Assembly (NCBI RefSeq): GCF_030818935.1
Contig: NZ_JAUTBD010000001.1
Span: forward strand, 1,426,001-1,490,000
From: Microbacterium sp. SORGH_AS_1204
Lineage (GTDB): Bacteria > Actinomycetota > Actinomycetes > Actinomycetales > Microbacteriaceae
Direction of reading: 5' to 3'
DNA length: 64,000 bases
Of this stretch, positions 1 through 9,931 are shown piece after piece. A program made the position numbers and the translations under genes. Numbering within the stretch: position 1 is the first letter of the stretch; the number at the start of each line of letters is the position of its first letter. Below the pieces are notes generated by a model that was not told where the DNA came from, did not search any database, and saw only the letters and a program-made list of their open reading frames with translations.

Positions 1-882
<882 letters not shown>

Positions 883-888
883 TCCTTC

Positions 889-2093
<1,205 letters not shown>

Positions 2094-2103
<10 letters not shown>

Positions 2104-2882
2104 CCAGAACCCCCCTCATCGCCGGCAACTGGAAGATGAACCTCGACCACCTGCAGGCGGTCGCGTTCGTCCAGAAGCTGCACTGGACGCTGAAGGAAGC
2201 GAAGCACGAGAACGGCAGCGTCGAGGTCGCGGTGTTCCCGCCGTACACCGACCTGCGCACCGTGCAGACGCTGCTCGATGCCGACAAGATCGAATTCGCG
2301 CTCGGCGGGCAAGATTTGTCGGCACACGATTCCGGTGCCTACACCGGCGAGATCTCGGGCCAGTTCCTCGCCAAGCTCGACGCGACGTACGTCATCATCG
2401 GGCACTCCGAGCGTCGCCAGTTCCACCACGAGACCGATGAGGTCATCGCGGCGAAGACCCAGGCGGCACTGCGTCACGGCCTCGTGCCCGTGATCTGCGT
2501 CGGCGAGACCAGCGAAGACCTCGAGAAGTTCGGCGCCAGCGCCGTTCCCGTGGGGCAGCTCGAGGTCGCCCTCGAGGGCGTGTCGGCGGACGCCGACATC
2601 GTCGTCGCGTACGAGCCCGTCTGGGCCATCGGTTCCGGTCAGGCCGCAACTCCCGACCAGGCTCAGGAGGTCTGCGCGAAACTTCGCGCGGTCGTCGCCG
2701 ACAAGCTGGGGGCCGACGCCGCCGCACGCACGCGCGTGCTCTACGGCGGTTCGGTGAAGTCGAGCAACATCGCCGGCTTCATGCGTGAGCCCGATGTCGA
2801 CGGCGCCCTGGTGGGTGGCGCGAGCCTCGTCGTCGACGAGTTCGCGGCGATCATCCGCTTCCAGAAGCACGTCGGCGTCTGA
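2094..2882 (+). CDS. tpiA: triose-phosphate isomerase
   Basis: Interconverts dihydroxyacetone phosphate and glyceraldehyde 3-phosphate (cytosol, glycolysis). 262 residues, typical of a TIM-barrel isomerase. The N-terminal catalytic lysine lies in GNWKMN, the catalytic histidine in IIGHSERRQ, the catalytic glutamate in AYEPVWAIGSG, and the phosphate loop in YGGSVK and GGASL. The start ATG 2094 lies inside the last codons of pgk (10-nt overlap), which favours translational coupling. A GC hairpin directly behind the stop probably ends the glycolytic transcript or attenuates read-through into secG. Confidence 0.97.
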
Positions 2883-2888
2883 CGCCAC

Positions 2889-2921
2889 CGGATGCCCGCG
2901 GCGACGAGCCGCGGGCATCCG
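2889..2921 (+). terminator. hairpin after tpiA
   Basis: A 13-bp perfect stem (CGGATGCCCGCGG at 2889-2901 with its complement at 2909-2921) closes a 7-nt loop 7 nt after the tpiA stop. There is no U-tract, so it may be only a partial terminator or an mRNA stabiliser. The stem contains the GGATGCC/GGCATCC word discussed in the findings. Confidence 0.6.
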
Positions 2922-2942
2922 TGCGTCGGGACACCCGCCCCC

Positions 2943-2948
2943 TATACT
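2943..2948 (+). promoter_or_regulatory. -10 element of secG-rbpA promoter
   Basis: TATACT, a near-consensus sigma-70 -10 hexamer, lies 46 nt before the secG GTG and directly after the tpiA hairpin. No good -35 is visible at the right distance. It suggests secG-rbpA have their own promoter. Confidence 0.45.
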
Positions 2949-2994
2949 TGACGCTTGTGCGGTCGACAGTGCCGCGCGCGAAAGGCTTTCGACA

Positions 2995-3243
2995 GTGCAG
3001 ATTCTCGAGTTCGTCCTGCAGGTGCTGCTGGGTGTCACCAGCCTCCTGCTGACCCTGCTCATCCTGCTCCACAAGGGTCGCGGTGGCGGTCTGTCCGACA
3101 TGTTCGGCGGCGGCATGAGCTCCGCCCTCGGCTCGTCCGGACTCGCGGAGCGCAACCTCAACCGTTTCACGGTCGTCCTGGCGCTGGTGTGGTTCGTCAC
3201 CATCGTCGGACTCGGCCTGCTGACCAAGTTCGCGGAGCTCTGA
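2995..3243 (+). CDS. secG: preprotein translocase subunit SecG
   Basis: Small accessory subunit of the SecYEG protein-export channel in the cytoplasmic membrane. 82 residues with two transmembrane segments (about residues 3-24 and 58-79) separated by the conserved HKGRGGGLSDMFGGGM loop typical of SecG. I chose GTG 2995 because an N-terminal helix must begin there; longer upstream reading frames run back into tpiA. A GAAAGG stretch lies upstream. Position after tpiA is the common actinobacterial arrangement, and rbpA begins 1 nt after its stop. Confidence 0.93.
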   Translation: MQILEFVLQVLLGVTSLLLTLLILLHKGRGGGLSDMFGGGMSSALGSSGLAERNLNRFTVVLALVWFVTIVGLGLLTKFAEL

Positions 3244-3244
3244 C

Positions 3245-3598
3245 ATGGCCACTGGCGGCAATGCGATCCGCGGCTCCCGCGTCGGCGCGGGCCCGATGGG
3301 CGAACAGGACCACGGCTTCCACGCCGATCGCGTGGCGGTGTCGTACTGGGACGCACTCGGCAACGAGACGGTGCGCTACTTCGCGGCGGGCATCCCCGAC
3401 GACGAGATCCCCGAGACCATCGACTCCCCGCACTCCGGTCTTCCCGCCGGTCGCGACAAGGCGAACCCGCCGGCTCTGGCCAAGGCGGAGCCGTACAAGA
3501 CACACCTGGCCTACGTGAAAGAGCGCCGAAGCGACGAAGAAGCCGCCTCACTGCTCGACGACGCGTTGCAGCAGTTGCGCGAGCGCCGCGGTCAGTGA
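3245..3598 (+). CDS. rbpA: RNA polymerase-binding protein RbpA
   Basis: Actinobacteria-specific transcription factor that binds sigma A-type holoenzyme and stabilises the open promoter complex. 117 residues with the diagnostic N-terminal RGSRVGAGPMGE, the central core region and the C-terminal sigma-interaction segment YVKERRSDEEAASLLDDAL. The start ATG 3245 follows the secG TGA by 1 nt and has no separate Shine-Dalgarno, so it is probably translated by re-initiation. In many actinobacteria rbpA neighbours pgl; here about 9 kb of other genes separate the two. Confidence 0.92.
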   Translation: MATGGNAIRGSRVGAGPMGEQDHGFHADRVAVSYWDALGNETVRYFAAGIPDDEIPETIDSPHSGLPAGRDKANPPALAKAEPYKTHLAYVKERRSDEEAASLLDDALQQLRERRGQ

Positions 3599-3602
3599 CG
3601 TC

Positions 3603-3638
3603 GAAGAGGGCCGGATGCCATGGCATCCGGCCCTCTTC
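3603..3638. terminator. perfect 36-bp palindromic terminator
   Basis: GAAGAGGGCCGGATGCCA followed immediately by its exact reverse complement, 4 nt after the rbpA stop and 25 nt before the end of the convergent lipoprotein gene. Short pyrimidine runs (CCCTCTTCTC) flank the stem on either strand, so it can end both transcripts. It carries the GGATGCC word in both arms. Confidence 0.8.
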
Positions 3639-3663
3639 TCATCCAGCCGTCCACGGCACGGGC

Positions 3664-4413
3664 TCACCGCACGGGGCTGCGGGTGATCAGCTTCGTCCAG
3701 GGGCCCGGCGGGACATCGTCGTCGTCGACGAACGCCCAATCGACGCGGTCGCCGTCGCCGTCGAGGTCGGCGAAGCCGAGGCATCCGTTCAGCGCCGGTG
3801 AGACGTCCAGCCCCGCCCCGTTGAAGCGCGTGTTCGTCGGACGTCGATCGTCGTCGCCGAACACGTACGCGGCGTCACGGTACTCGCCGGGTCCGGCATC
3901 CTGGATCTGCCCGTAGCAGACCCGTCCGTCGCGGTGCAGCACGACCCAGCGGTTCTTCATGAGGCTGATGTCGGGGTCGTCGACCGCGGACGCGTAGAGC
4001 GGGTCGGCGGCCCAGGGCACGACCTCACCTCGGGTGGCGAAGCCGGTTTCGTCGTTGAGGTCGTCGAACGGCAGGTCGAGGTAGAAGGGGTTCTCGCGCG
4101 GGGTCATGCGCGTCGGGAAGTAGTCCGCCTCCGCCGTGCGCGGCTCCGTCCGGCATTCCCCGTCGGCCTCGATGCCGTCGCATCCGCCGTAGGAGCCCAG
4201 CCAGTCGGAATCGTAGGTCGAGACCCGCTGGCTGCCGTCCGCCGCGCCGGGGTCGAACACCTCGCCGACCCAGAACGTGGTGGCGACGATGTCGGTGTGC
4301 CAGGGATAGCCCGTGTCGGGGCGGGGAGATGGCATCCCGGCGCAGGCGGGCAGCGCGACGGCGACGACCACCGCGAGGGTGATCGTCGCCGTCGGCCGGT
4401 GGCGCCGCGTCAT
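3664..4413 (-). CDS. secreted lipoprotein of unknown function
   Basis: A 249-residue protein with an N-terminal export signal (MTRRHRP, hydrophobic TITLAVVVAVALPA, then Cys in LPAC) that looks like a weak lipobox, so it is probably anchored outside the membrane. The rest is acidic and rich in Asp, Trp and Tyr, with paired cysteines (GGCDGIEADGEC) and an Asp-rich C-terminal stretch ADLDGDGDRVDWAFVDDDD resembling a calcium-binding loop. I do not recognise the family. The ATG at 4413 overlaps the stop of the upstream polysaccharide deacetylase by ATGA, so it is the last gene of the surface-polysaccharide operon and likely acts with that enzyme. Confidence 0.8.
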   Translation of the reverse strand: MTRRHRPTATITLAVVVAVALPACAGMPSPRPDTGYPWHTDIVATTFWVGEVFDPGAADGSQRVSTYDSDWLGSYGGCDGIEADGECRTEPRTAEADYFPTRMTPRENPFYLDLPFDDLNDETGFATRGEVVPWAADPLYASAVDDPDISLMKNRWVVLHRDGRVCYGQIQDAGPGEYRDAAYVFGDDDRRPTNTRFNGAGLDVSPALNGCLGFADLDGDGDRVDWAFVDDDDVPPGPWTKLITRSPVR

Positions 4414-5873
4414 CCGGAGACGGTGCTCTCGGTGGGCCGGAAGACCTCGACCGGGCCGGCGGGCGGCTCCCCCGAGGTGTCGGCGGTGGATCGCGTCACA
4501 GCGCCGGCCGCCGGCAACGGCGGGGCGCCGGCGCTGTCGTAGAGCTGCAGGTCGTCGGTGCGCAGGGTTCCGTCGGCGAAGATCGTCAGCGCGAAACTGA
4601 TTCCGTCGTAGCCCGCCGGGATGGCGGGGGTCGTCCAATCCGCCTGCGTCCACGCGGTCGCCGAACCGAACCACGGGCTCGACGTCCAGTACGTCCACGC
4701 GCCGCTCGAGGCGCGGAGGTAGACCGCGAACTGGGTGACGCCGCTGGAGAGGTACCACTCGCGCAGGGTGTACGTCCGGCCGGCGGTCACGGTCGGCGCG
4801 CACTGTCCGAGATCGAACTGGGGCAGCAGCTTCGCGTCGCCGTCGACGTAGTCCGACATGGTGATGCCGCTGGCGATGGCCCCGGTATGCGCCGGAGACC
4901 CGGTGCTGAACACGGGGGAGTTGCTGCCGTATCCGCCGCGCATCCAGCAGTCCGGCGCACCGACCTCCAGGCTCGGGTTCACGATGCCGTTGGTCGCGCC
5001 GGTGGGCGCGGGGACGGCGGGCCCGCTCACGACCGGTTTCGCCGCGCCGCCGATGACGTCGCCGACCGTGCGCACGACCGTCCCCACCGCCTGGCGCGTC
5101 TTGAGCCACGTCAGGAAGCGCGAGAAGACGGCCGGGGTGACGGCCAGGTCGCTGCAGGCGTCGGCGCACACGTCGTGGAAGGTGTACTGCACCCACCCGC
5201 CGCCGTTGCGTTCGGCGTTCGTGACGCCCGCCTTGAGATCGTCGAGCGTCCAGGTGGCATCCACCTGATCGAGCGCCCGCAGAGCGAAACGATCGGCGGG
5301 CGGGGTCGACTCGGCGAAGGAGCATTCCGGGCAGCCGAAGCGGCTGCGGATGTCGCCGAGAAGCCGTGCGCTGCTGTAGCCGCAGGACGCCGCCGCCTTC
5401 TCGACCTCGGGGGTGCTGGATGCGAAGGGATAGGCGAAGCTGCGTACGACGAAGCCCCACGACGTGAGGTTCTTGCGGTCGGTGCAGATCTGCCGCTTCG
5501 CCTCGTCGACGCTGACCTGTGCGAGGTCGGGGTGGTTCACGGTGTGGCCGCCGATCTCGTGACCGGCGTTCTTCAGCGACGTGAGGTCGGCGCGCGTCAT
5601 GTGACTCGCGGCGCCGATGAAACCGGACGGCACGTAGAACGTGGCCTTCATCCCGTTCGACCGCAACGCCGGGAGCGCTTGCAGCTGATTGGCGTTGGCA
5701 TCGTCGAACGTGAGACTCACGATCGTGCGGGTGGCGGCCGTGGCGGGCGGGGCGGGCGCGACCCCGATGAGACCGCCGAGGACGGCGGCGACCGCCGTCA
5801 CGACGGCCAGGGGGCGGCGGACCCGTCGCGCCGCGACCGACGTCGGGGGGTGCGGAATCCGGATGCGCATCAC
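4410..5873 (-). CDS. secreted polysaccharide deacetylase (NodB domain) with C-terminal beta-sandwich region
   Basis: Predicted carbohydrate esterase family 4 enzyme that removes N-acetyl groups from a surface polymer. 487 residues: signal peptide (about 15-47, ending PATAA), then a NodB domain with the Asp motif LTFDDA, the metal-binding pair in GGHTVNHPDL, the RSFAYPF motif, and the C-terminal histidine in QYTFHDVC. A linker precedes a roughly 190-residue domain (NGIVNPSLEVG onwards) that looks like a carbohydrate-binding beta-sandwich. The GTG at 5873 overlaps the epimerase stop (GTGA); ATG 5870 is an alternative start. The operon with sugar-nucleotide enzymes supports exopolysaccharide modification. 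Confidence 0.88.
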   Translation of the reverse strand: MMRIRIPHPPTSVAARRVRRPLAVVTAVAAVLGGLIGVAPAPPATAATRTIVSLTFDDANANQLQALPALRSNGMKATFYVPSGFIGAASHMTRADLTSLKNAGHEIGGHTVNHPDLAQVSVDEAKRQICTDRKNLTSWGFVVRSFAYPFASSTPEVEKAAASCGYSSARLLGDIRSRFGCPECSFAESTPPADRFALRALDQVDATWTLDDLKAGVTNAERNGGGWVQYTFHDVCADACSDLAVTPAVFSRFLTWLKTRQAVGTVVRTVGDVIGGAAKPVVSGPAVPAPTGATNGIVNPSLEVGAPDCWMRGGYGSNSPVFSTGSPAHTGAIASGITMSDYVDGDAKLLPQFDLGQCAPTVTAGRTYTLREWYLSSGVTQFAVYLRASSGAWTYWTSSPWFGSATAWTQADWTTPAIPAGYDGISFALTIFADGTLRTDDLQLYDSAGAPPLPAAGAVTRSTADTSGEPPAGPVEVFRPTESTVSG

Positions 5874-6928
5874 ACCACACCCCGGAACGTCGCCGCGCCC
5901 GCCAGGGGCATGGCATCCGACCCCAGCCGCTCACGCGAGAGCAGGTCGGCGGCGACGCGCATGATCGTCGAGGTCAACGACGTGTGCGGTTCGTAGCCGA
6001 CGAGCGCGTGGGCCTTGGTGTTGTCGGGGACACGGCGGCGCATGTCTTCGAAGCCGGGCGCATACGCGCGCTCGTACGGCACCAGCTCGACCGTGCTGCG
6101 ACTGTCGAGCGTGCGGATGATCTCGTGCGCGAGGTCGAGGATGGAGATCTCGCGGGCGCCCCCGAGGTTGTACGCCTCGCCGCGCGCTCGCGGGTCGCGC
6201 TCGATCGCGACCATCGCGGGGACGACGTCTTCGACGGCCGAGAAGCAGCGCGTCTGCCGCCCGTCGCCGAAGACGGTGAGGGGTTGATTGCGCAGGGCCT
6301 GACCGACGAGGTTGGGCAGCACCATGCCGTACCGCCCGGTCTGACGCGGGCCGACCGTGTTGAACAGTCGCACGATGGACACGTCGAGGCCTTCTTGATC
6401 GCAGTAGGCCTTCGCGAAGGCTTCGTCGATCCCCTTCGCACCCGCGTACGTCCAGCGCGAGAGGAGGGGATCGCCGAGCACCCGATCGGAGTCCTCGCGA
6501 AGGCGGTCGGCGGTGTTCTTGCCGTAGACCTCGCTCGTGGACACCAGCAGCACGGATGCCTGGTGCTCGATCGCGGCGGTCAGCACGTTCTCGGTGCCGT
6601 GGATGTTGATGCGCAGACCCCGCAGCGGCTGCTCGACGATCAGCTTCACCCCGACGGCCGCCGCGAGGTGGAACACCCGGTCGCACGATCGCATCGCCTG
6701 TCCGACGGTGGTGGGGTTGAGGATGGAGCCGTGGATCATCGTCAGGCGCGGGTTGTCGGCGACGCCGGCGAGATTGCGCGCCGAGCCGGTGGAGAGGTCG
6801 TCGAGCACGACCACCTCGTCGCCGAGGTCGAGCAGATGCTCGACGAGATGGCTGCCGACGAACCCGGCGCCGCCGGTGACCAGGGACGTGCGGCCCGTCC
6901 CGCGGCCGGGGTAGATCGGCACGCTCAC
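5870..6928 (-). CDS. NAD-dependent nucleotide-sugar epimerase/dehydratase (extended SDR)
   Basis: Extended short-chain dehydrogenase, 352 residues. It has the NAD-binding TGGAGFVGSHL at the N-terminus, the acidic cofactor selector in VVVLDDLSTG, the catalytic STSEVYG serine/threonine region and the active-site YAGAK (YxxxK), then RLFNTVGPRQ and the sugar-binding C-terminal half. This pattern fits UDP-glucose 4-epimerase/UDP-glucuronate decarboxylase-like enzymes; exact chemistry cannot be fixed. The first in-frame ATG lies inside the upstream gene, so I chose GTG 6928, which overlaps that gene's stop (GTGA). It probably converts the uronate made by the upstream dehydrogenase. Confidence 0.88.
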   Translation of the reverse strand: MSVPIYPGRGTGRTSLVTGGAGFVGSHLVEHLLDLGDEVVVLDDLSTGSARNLAGVADNPRLTMIHGSILNPTTVGQAMRSCDRVFHLAAAVGVKLIVEQPLRGLRINIHGTENVLTAAIEHQASVLLVSTSEVYGKNTADRLREDSDRVLGDPLLSRWTYAGAKGIDEAFAKAYCDQEGLDVSIVRLFNTVGPRQTGRYGMVLPNLVGQALRNQPLTVFGDGRQTRCFSAVEDVVPAMVAIERDPRARGEAYNLGGAREISILDLAHEIIRTLDSRSTVELVPYERAYAPGFEDMRRRVPDNTKAHALVGYEPHTSLTSTIMRVAADLLSRERLGSDAMPLAGAATFRGVV

Positions 6929-8253
6929 AGCAGCACCCGCCCCGCGATGTCGGCGCTGCGGTAGGTGCCGTCGACGACGACCGTGTCGGCATCCAGCCAT
7001 CCGAGGTCGCTGTCGTGGTGCCGGGTGTGCACGAGCACGACGTCGGGGTGGAACGCGCCGGGATCGGCGAGCGAATCGCGCTCCCTCCCGGATACGAGGT
7101 GGATGTGCGGCGCGTGCGTGTCGACGTACTGCACCTCGGCGCCGAGGTCGGCGAGCAGGTCGATGATCTCCAGCGCGGGCGATTCGCGCAGATCGGCGAC
7201 GTCGGGCTTGTACGTCACGCCCACGACGAGGACCCGGGCGCCCAGGGTGCCCTTGCCGGCTCGTCCGAGCACGTCGCGGATGCGCTCGACCACGCGGCGA
7301 GGGCGCGCGGCGATACGCGTCATCGCCTCGGTGATGACGCCGGCATCTACGTGCAGGGCCTTCAACTGCCAGAGCAGATAGTGCGGATCACACGGGATGC
7401 AGTGGCCGCCGACGCCCGGACCCGGGTAGAACGCCATGAACCCGTACGGCTTCGTGCTCGCCGCTTCGATGACCTCGGTGACGGGCACGTCGAGTGCGCC
7501 GCAGATGTCGGCGAACTCGTTCGCGAGCGCGATGTTGACCGCGCGGAAGGTGTTCTCGAGCAGCTTCGTCATCTCGGCCGTCGCCAGGCTCGACACCCGG
7601 TGCACGCGGTCGGCGTAGCGGGCGAGCAGGCGCGCGCCCTTCTCCTCGCACGCCGCGGTGGCCCCACCCACCACGCGGGGGACAACCTCCTGGGCGAAGC
7701 CGACGTTGCCCGGGTCGATGCGTTCGGCGCTGAAGGCGACGAAGACGTCGACGCCGACCTCCATCCCTCGTTCGCGCAATGGCCGTTCGACGAGATCGCG
7801 CGTGCAGCCGACGTAGGTGGTGGAGGTGAGCATGACGAGTTGCCCGGGCCGCGCGGCGGCGACGACGGTGGCGCACGCCGCGCGGAGTGCGGTGAGATCG
7901 GGTACCTGGCGGGCGTCGACGGGCGTGGGGACGCACACGACGACGGCGGCGGCGCGCGACAGCTCAGTGACGTCGCCGGTGAGACGGAAGGCGGCGGGGG
8001 CGCGCAGGGCGACGTCGAGTCGCTCGCGGTCTGAGTCGATGAGGTCGGCGCCGCGCGCAGCGATCGTGCGGAGGCGGCGGGACGAGGCATCCACCGCGAT
8101 CACGCGCGATCCGCTGGCGTGGTAGGCGAGCGCCGTCGGGAGTCCCACGTAGCCGAGTCCGACGATGGCGACGTCGTAGTCGAAGGCGGCGGTGGGGGGC
8201 GGCGGCGGGGACGGGGCGTCCCACAGATCGGCCCGGACATCGAGTGTGGACAT
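6925..8253 (-). CDS. UDP-sugar 6-dehydrogenase (WbpA/WecC-like)
   Basis: Oxidises a UDP-hexose (probably a UDP-N-acetylhexosamine) at C6 to the uronic acid with NAD. 442 residues: Rossmann motif VAIVGLGYVGLP at 28-39, the central EMTKLLENTFRAVNIA helix, the active-site cysteine C285 in GVGGHCIPCDPHYL, and the C-terminal Rossmann domain with VGVTYKPDVADLRESPA. The HCIPxDP loop matches the WbpA/WecC branch better than UDP-glucose dehydrogenases. Start: GGAGG stands 6 nt before ATG 8253; ATG 8259 would sit directly against it, so 8253 is preferred. First gene of the minus-strand polysaccharide operon. Confidence 0.9.
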   Translation of the reverse strand: MSTLDVRADLWDAPSPPPPPTAAFDYDVAIVGLGYVGLPTALAYHASGSRVIAVDASSRRLRTIAARGADLIDSDRERLDVALRAPAAFRLTGDVTELSRAAAVVVCVPTPVDARQVPDLTALRAACATVVAAARPGQLVMLTSTTYVGCTRDLVERPLRERGMEVGVDVFVAFSAERIDPGNVGFAQEVVPRVVGGATAACEEKGARLLARYADRVHRVSSLATAEMTKLLENTFRAVNIALANEFADICGALDVPVTEVIEAASTKPYGFMAFYPGPGVGGHCIPCDPHYLLWQLKALHVDAGVITEAMTRIAARPRRVVERIRDVLGRAGKGTLGARVLVVGVTYKPDVADLRESPALEIIDLLADLGAEVQYVDTHAPHIHLVSGRERDSLADPGAFHPDVVLVHTRHHDSDLGWLDADTVVVDGTYRSADIAGRVLL

Positions 8254-8528
8254 CTTCATCCTCCAGAGTGCAGGTACCGGTGGCCCCTCGCTTCGGGGCG
8301 CCGGACGATTCGGGTGCGGTGCGGGCGGCGCGTGCTGGTCGCGCCGATCCACCGCTCACCCTCATCCCGTCTCTCGCCGAGGGTCAAGGATCGGGCACCG
8401 ATCATGCGGGTCACCGCGCGCGGCCGCGATTCGTGCGGGAAACCGCAATGCCCGTGCGGTTCGAGTGGCACGCGTGCGGGGGACGCGCCGCGTACGGTCG
8501 AGCCGAGACCGCGATCGGGGAGGATGCC
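8254..8528. other. divergent intergenic region of the polysaccharide locus
   Basis: 275 bp between the divergent dehydrogenase operon and the glycosyltransferase. No convincing gene, -10/-35 pair or long inverted repeat was found, apart from a short hairpin CCCCTCGCTTCGGGG near 8284. Promoters for both directions should lie here. Confidence 0.4.
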
Positions 8529-8618
8529 ATGACCCACACCGCCGAGGGGACGCCGGCGTTTTGTCCGTCGCCCGCGCCGGTCGTCGCGTCGCGGCTTCAG
8601 CGGGGCGGGGGCGCGTGA
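8529..8618 (+). CDS. possible 29-codon leader ORF before the glycosyltransferase
   Basis: ATG 8529 is preceded at ideal distance by GGGGAGG (5-nt spacing) and encodes a 29-residue peptide beginning MTHTAEGTPAF whose TGA overlaps the glycosyltransferase GTG as GTGA. The coding potential is too short to judge by composition; the argument is the strong Shine-Dalgarno plus the same 4-nt overlap used at most operon junctions here. If real, it would act by translational coupling rather than as a protein. A longer in-frame start near 8450 is possible. Confidence 0.35.
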   Translation: MTHTAEGTPAFCPSPAPVVASRLQRGGGA

Positions 8619-9907
8619 GCACGCTCGCCGCGCTCCTTGTCGCGGCCTGCACCATCGGCGTCTCCACCCTCGTGTGGGGGGCGGTGGCGCTGTGCCGCCT
8701 CGCCGCCGCGGGACGCAAGGACTCGGGGCTGCTGACGCCGTCGATGTACTTCCGGCCGGAGGAGGTCGCGGTGCTGATTGCCGCCCACGACGAGCAGCTC
8801 GTCATCGCCGACGCCGTTCGCGCCGCCCGCGCCCTCGTGCCCGCGCAGAACGTCTTCGTGGTGTCGGACGGCTCCCACGACGACACCGTGGGTCGGGCGC
8901 GCGAGGCCGGGGCCACGGCGTGGGATCTCGTGCCCAACCGCGGCAAGGCCGGTGCCATCCGCGCGGGCCTCGCGCACTTCCGCATCCCGGATCGCTTTCC
9001 GCTCCTGCTGCTGCTCGATGCCGACTCGCGGCCGCGGCCGGACTACCTGCGCACGGGCCTGCCCCTGTTCACCGACGACGAGGTCGTGGCCGTGGCCGGC
9101 CGCGCGACGACCGCGACGGATGCCATGGCGGGCGGCATGGGGCGGTTCTTGACGTCGTACCGCGAGCGCACCTACGTCTTTACGCAGTACGTGCACAAGT
9201 TCGGTCAGGCCGCGCGTGCCGCTGACGCGGTGGCCATCGTGCCCGGGTTCGCCAGCATGTATCGCACCGACGTCCTCGACCGCATCGACATCGATGCCCC
9301 GGGTCTGTCGATCGAGGACTTCAACATGACCTTCGAGGTGCACGCCAAGAGGCTGGGGCGCATCGCCTTCCGTCCGGACTGCGCCGTCGCCGAGACCCAG
9401 GATCCGGCGATCTTCCGCGACTACTCCGCGCAGATGCGGCGGTGGAGTCTCGGTTTCTGGCAGACCGTCCGCCGCCACGGTCCGCGGCGCGGGCTGTTCT
9501 GGTCGTCGGTGGGTGTGTTCGCCCTCGAAACCGTCGTGTCGAGTCTCGTGCTCGCCGCGATCCTGCCCATGCTGCTGCTCGGGGCGATAGCGGCGTCGGC
9601 GAGTGTCGTGCTGTCGGGTGAGGCGGCGGCGACGGCGGCAGCGGTCGCCGCGTTCCTGCCCGTCATCCCCCTCGCCGCCGGGTTCCTGGCGGCGGACGCG
9701 GCGATGACGGTGTTCGTGTGCGCGGTGTCGCGCACGCGTCCGCATGTCTGGATGCTGCTCTACCCGCTCATGCGGGTATGGGATGCCGTGCTGTGCCTGC
9801 GCGCGCTGCTCGCGGCGCTCGGACGTCCCTCCGACGGGCGGTGGCGGAGCCCCGATCGACGCGCGGCGCTGTCCCACGCCCCGCTCTCCGCCGTCGACGG
9901 CCGGTGA
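8615..9907 (+). CDS. processive family-2 glycosyltransferase (membrane polysaccharide synthase)
   Basis: Predicted inner-membrane synthase that polymerises a UDP-sugar into a surface polysaccharide, as PgaC, NodC or hyaluronan synthases do. 430 residues: one N-terminal transmembrane helix (about 3-25), a cytosolic GT-A domain with EVAVLIAAHDE, the DxD-type LLLLDADS, the acceptor-site SIEDFNM and the QMRRW motif typical of processive enzymes, and three or four C-terminal transmembrane helices. GTG 8615 was chosen because it starts the first membrane helix and overlaps the small upstream ORF. It is divergent from the UDP-sugar dehydrogenase operon, which would supply its substrate. Confidence 0.88.
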   Translation: MSTLAALLVAACTIGVSTLVWGAVALCRLAAAGRKDSGLLTPSMYFRPEEVAVLIAAHDEQLVIADAVRAARALVPAQNVFVVSDGSHDDTVGRAREAGATAWDLVPNRGKAGAIRAGLAHFRIPDRFPLLLLLDADSRPRPDYLRTGLPLFTDDEVVAVAGRATTATDAMAGGMGRFLTSYRERTYVFTQYVHKFGQAARAADAVAIVPGFASMYRTDVLDRIDIDAPGLSIEDFNMTFEVHAKRLGRIAFRPDCAVAETQDPAIFRDYSAQMRRWSLGFWQTVRRHGPRRGLFWSSVGVFALETVVSSLVLAAILPMLLLGAIAASASVVLSGEAAATAAAVAAFLPVIPLAAGFLAADAAMTVFVCAVSRTRPHVWMLLYPLMRVWDAVLCLRALLAALGRPSDGRWRSPDRRAALSHAPLSAVDGR

Positions 9908-9931
9908 GGCCGGGCGCCCGGCATCCGGATT

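Noticed and set aside
3664-5934. 756-codon frame suggesting a fusion of lipoprotein with the deacetylase region
   Set aside because: The upstream two thirds are the out-of-frame shadow of the deacetylase; a signal peptide and ATGA overlap mark the lipoprotein start at 4413.
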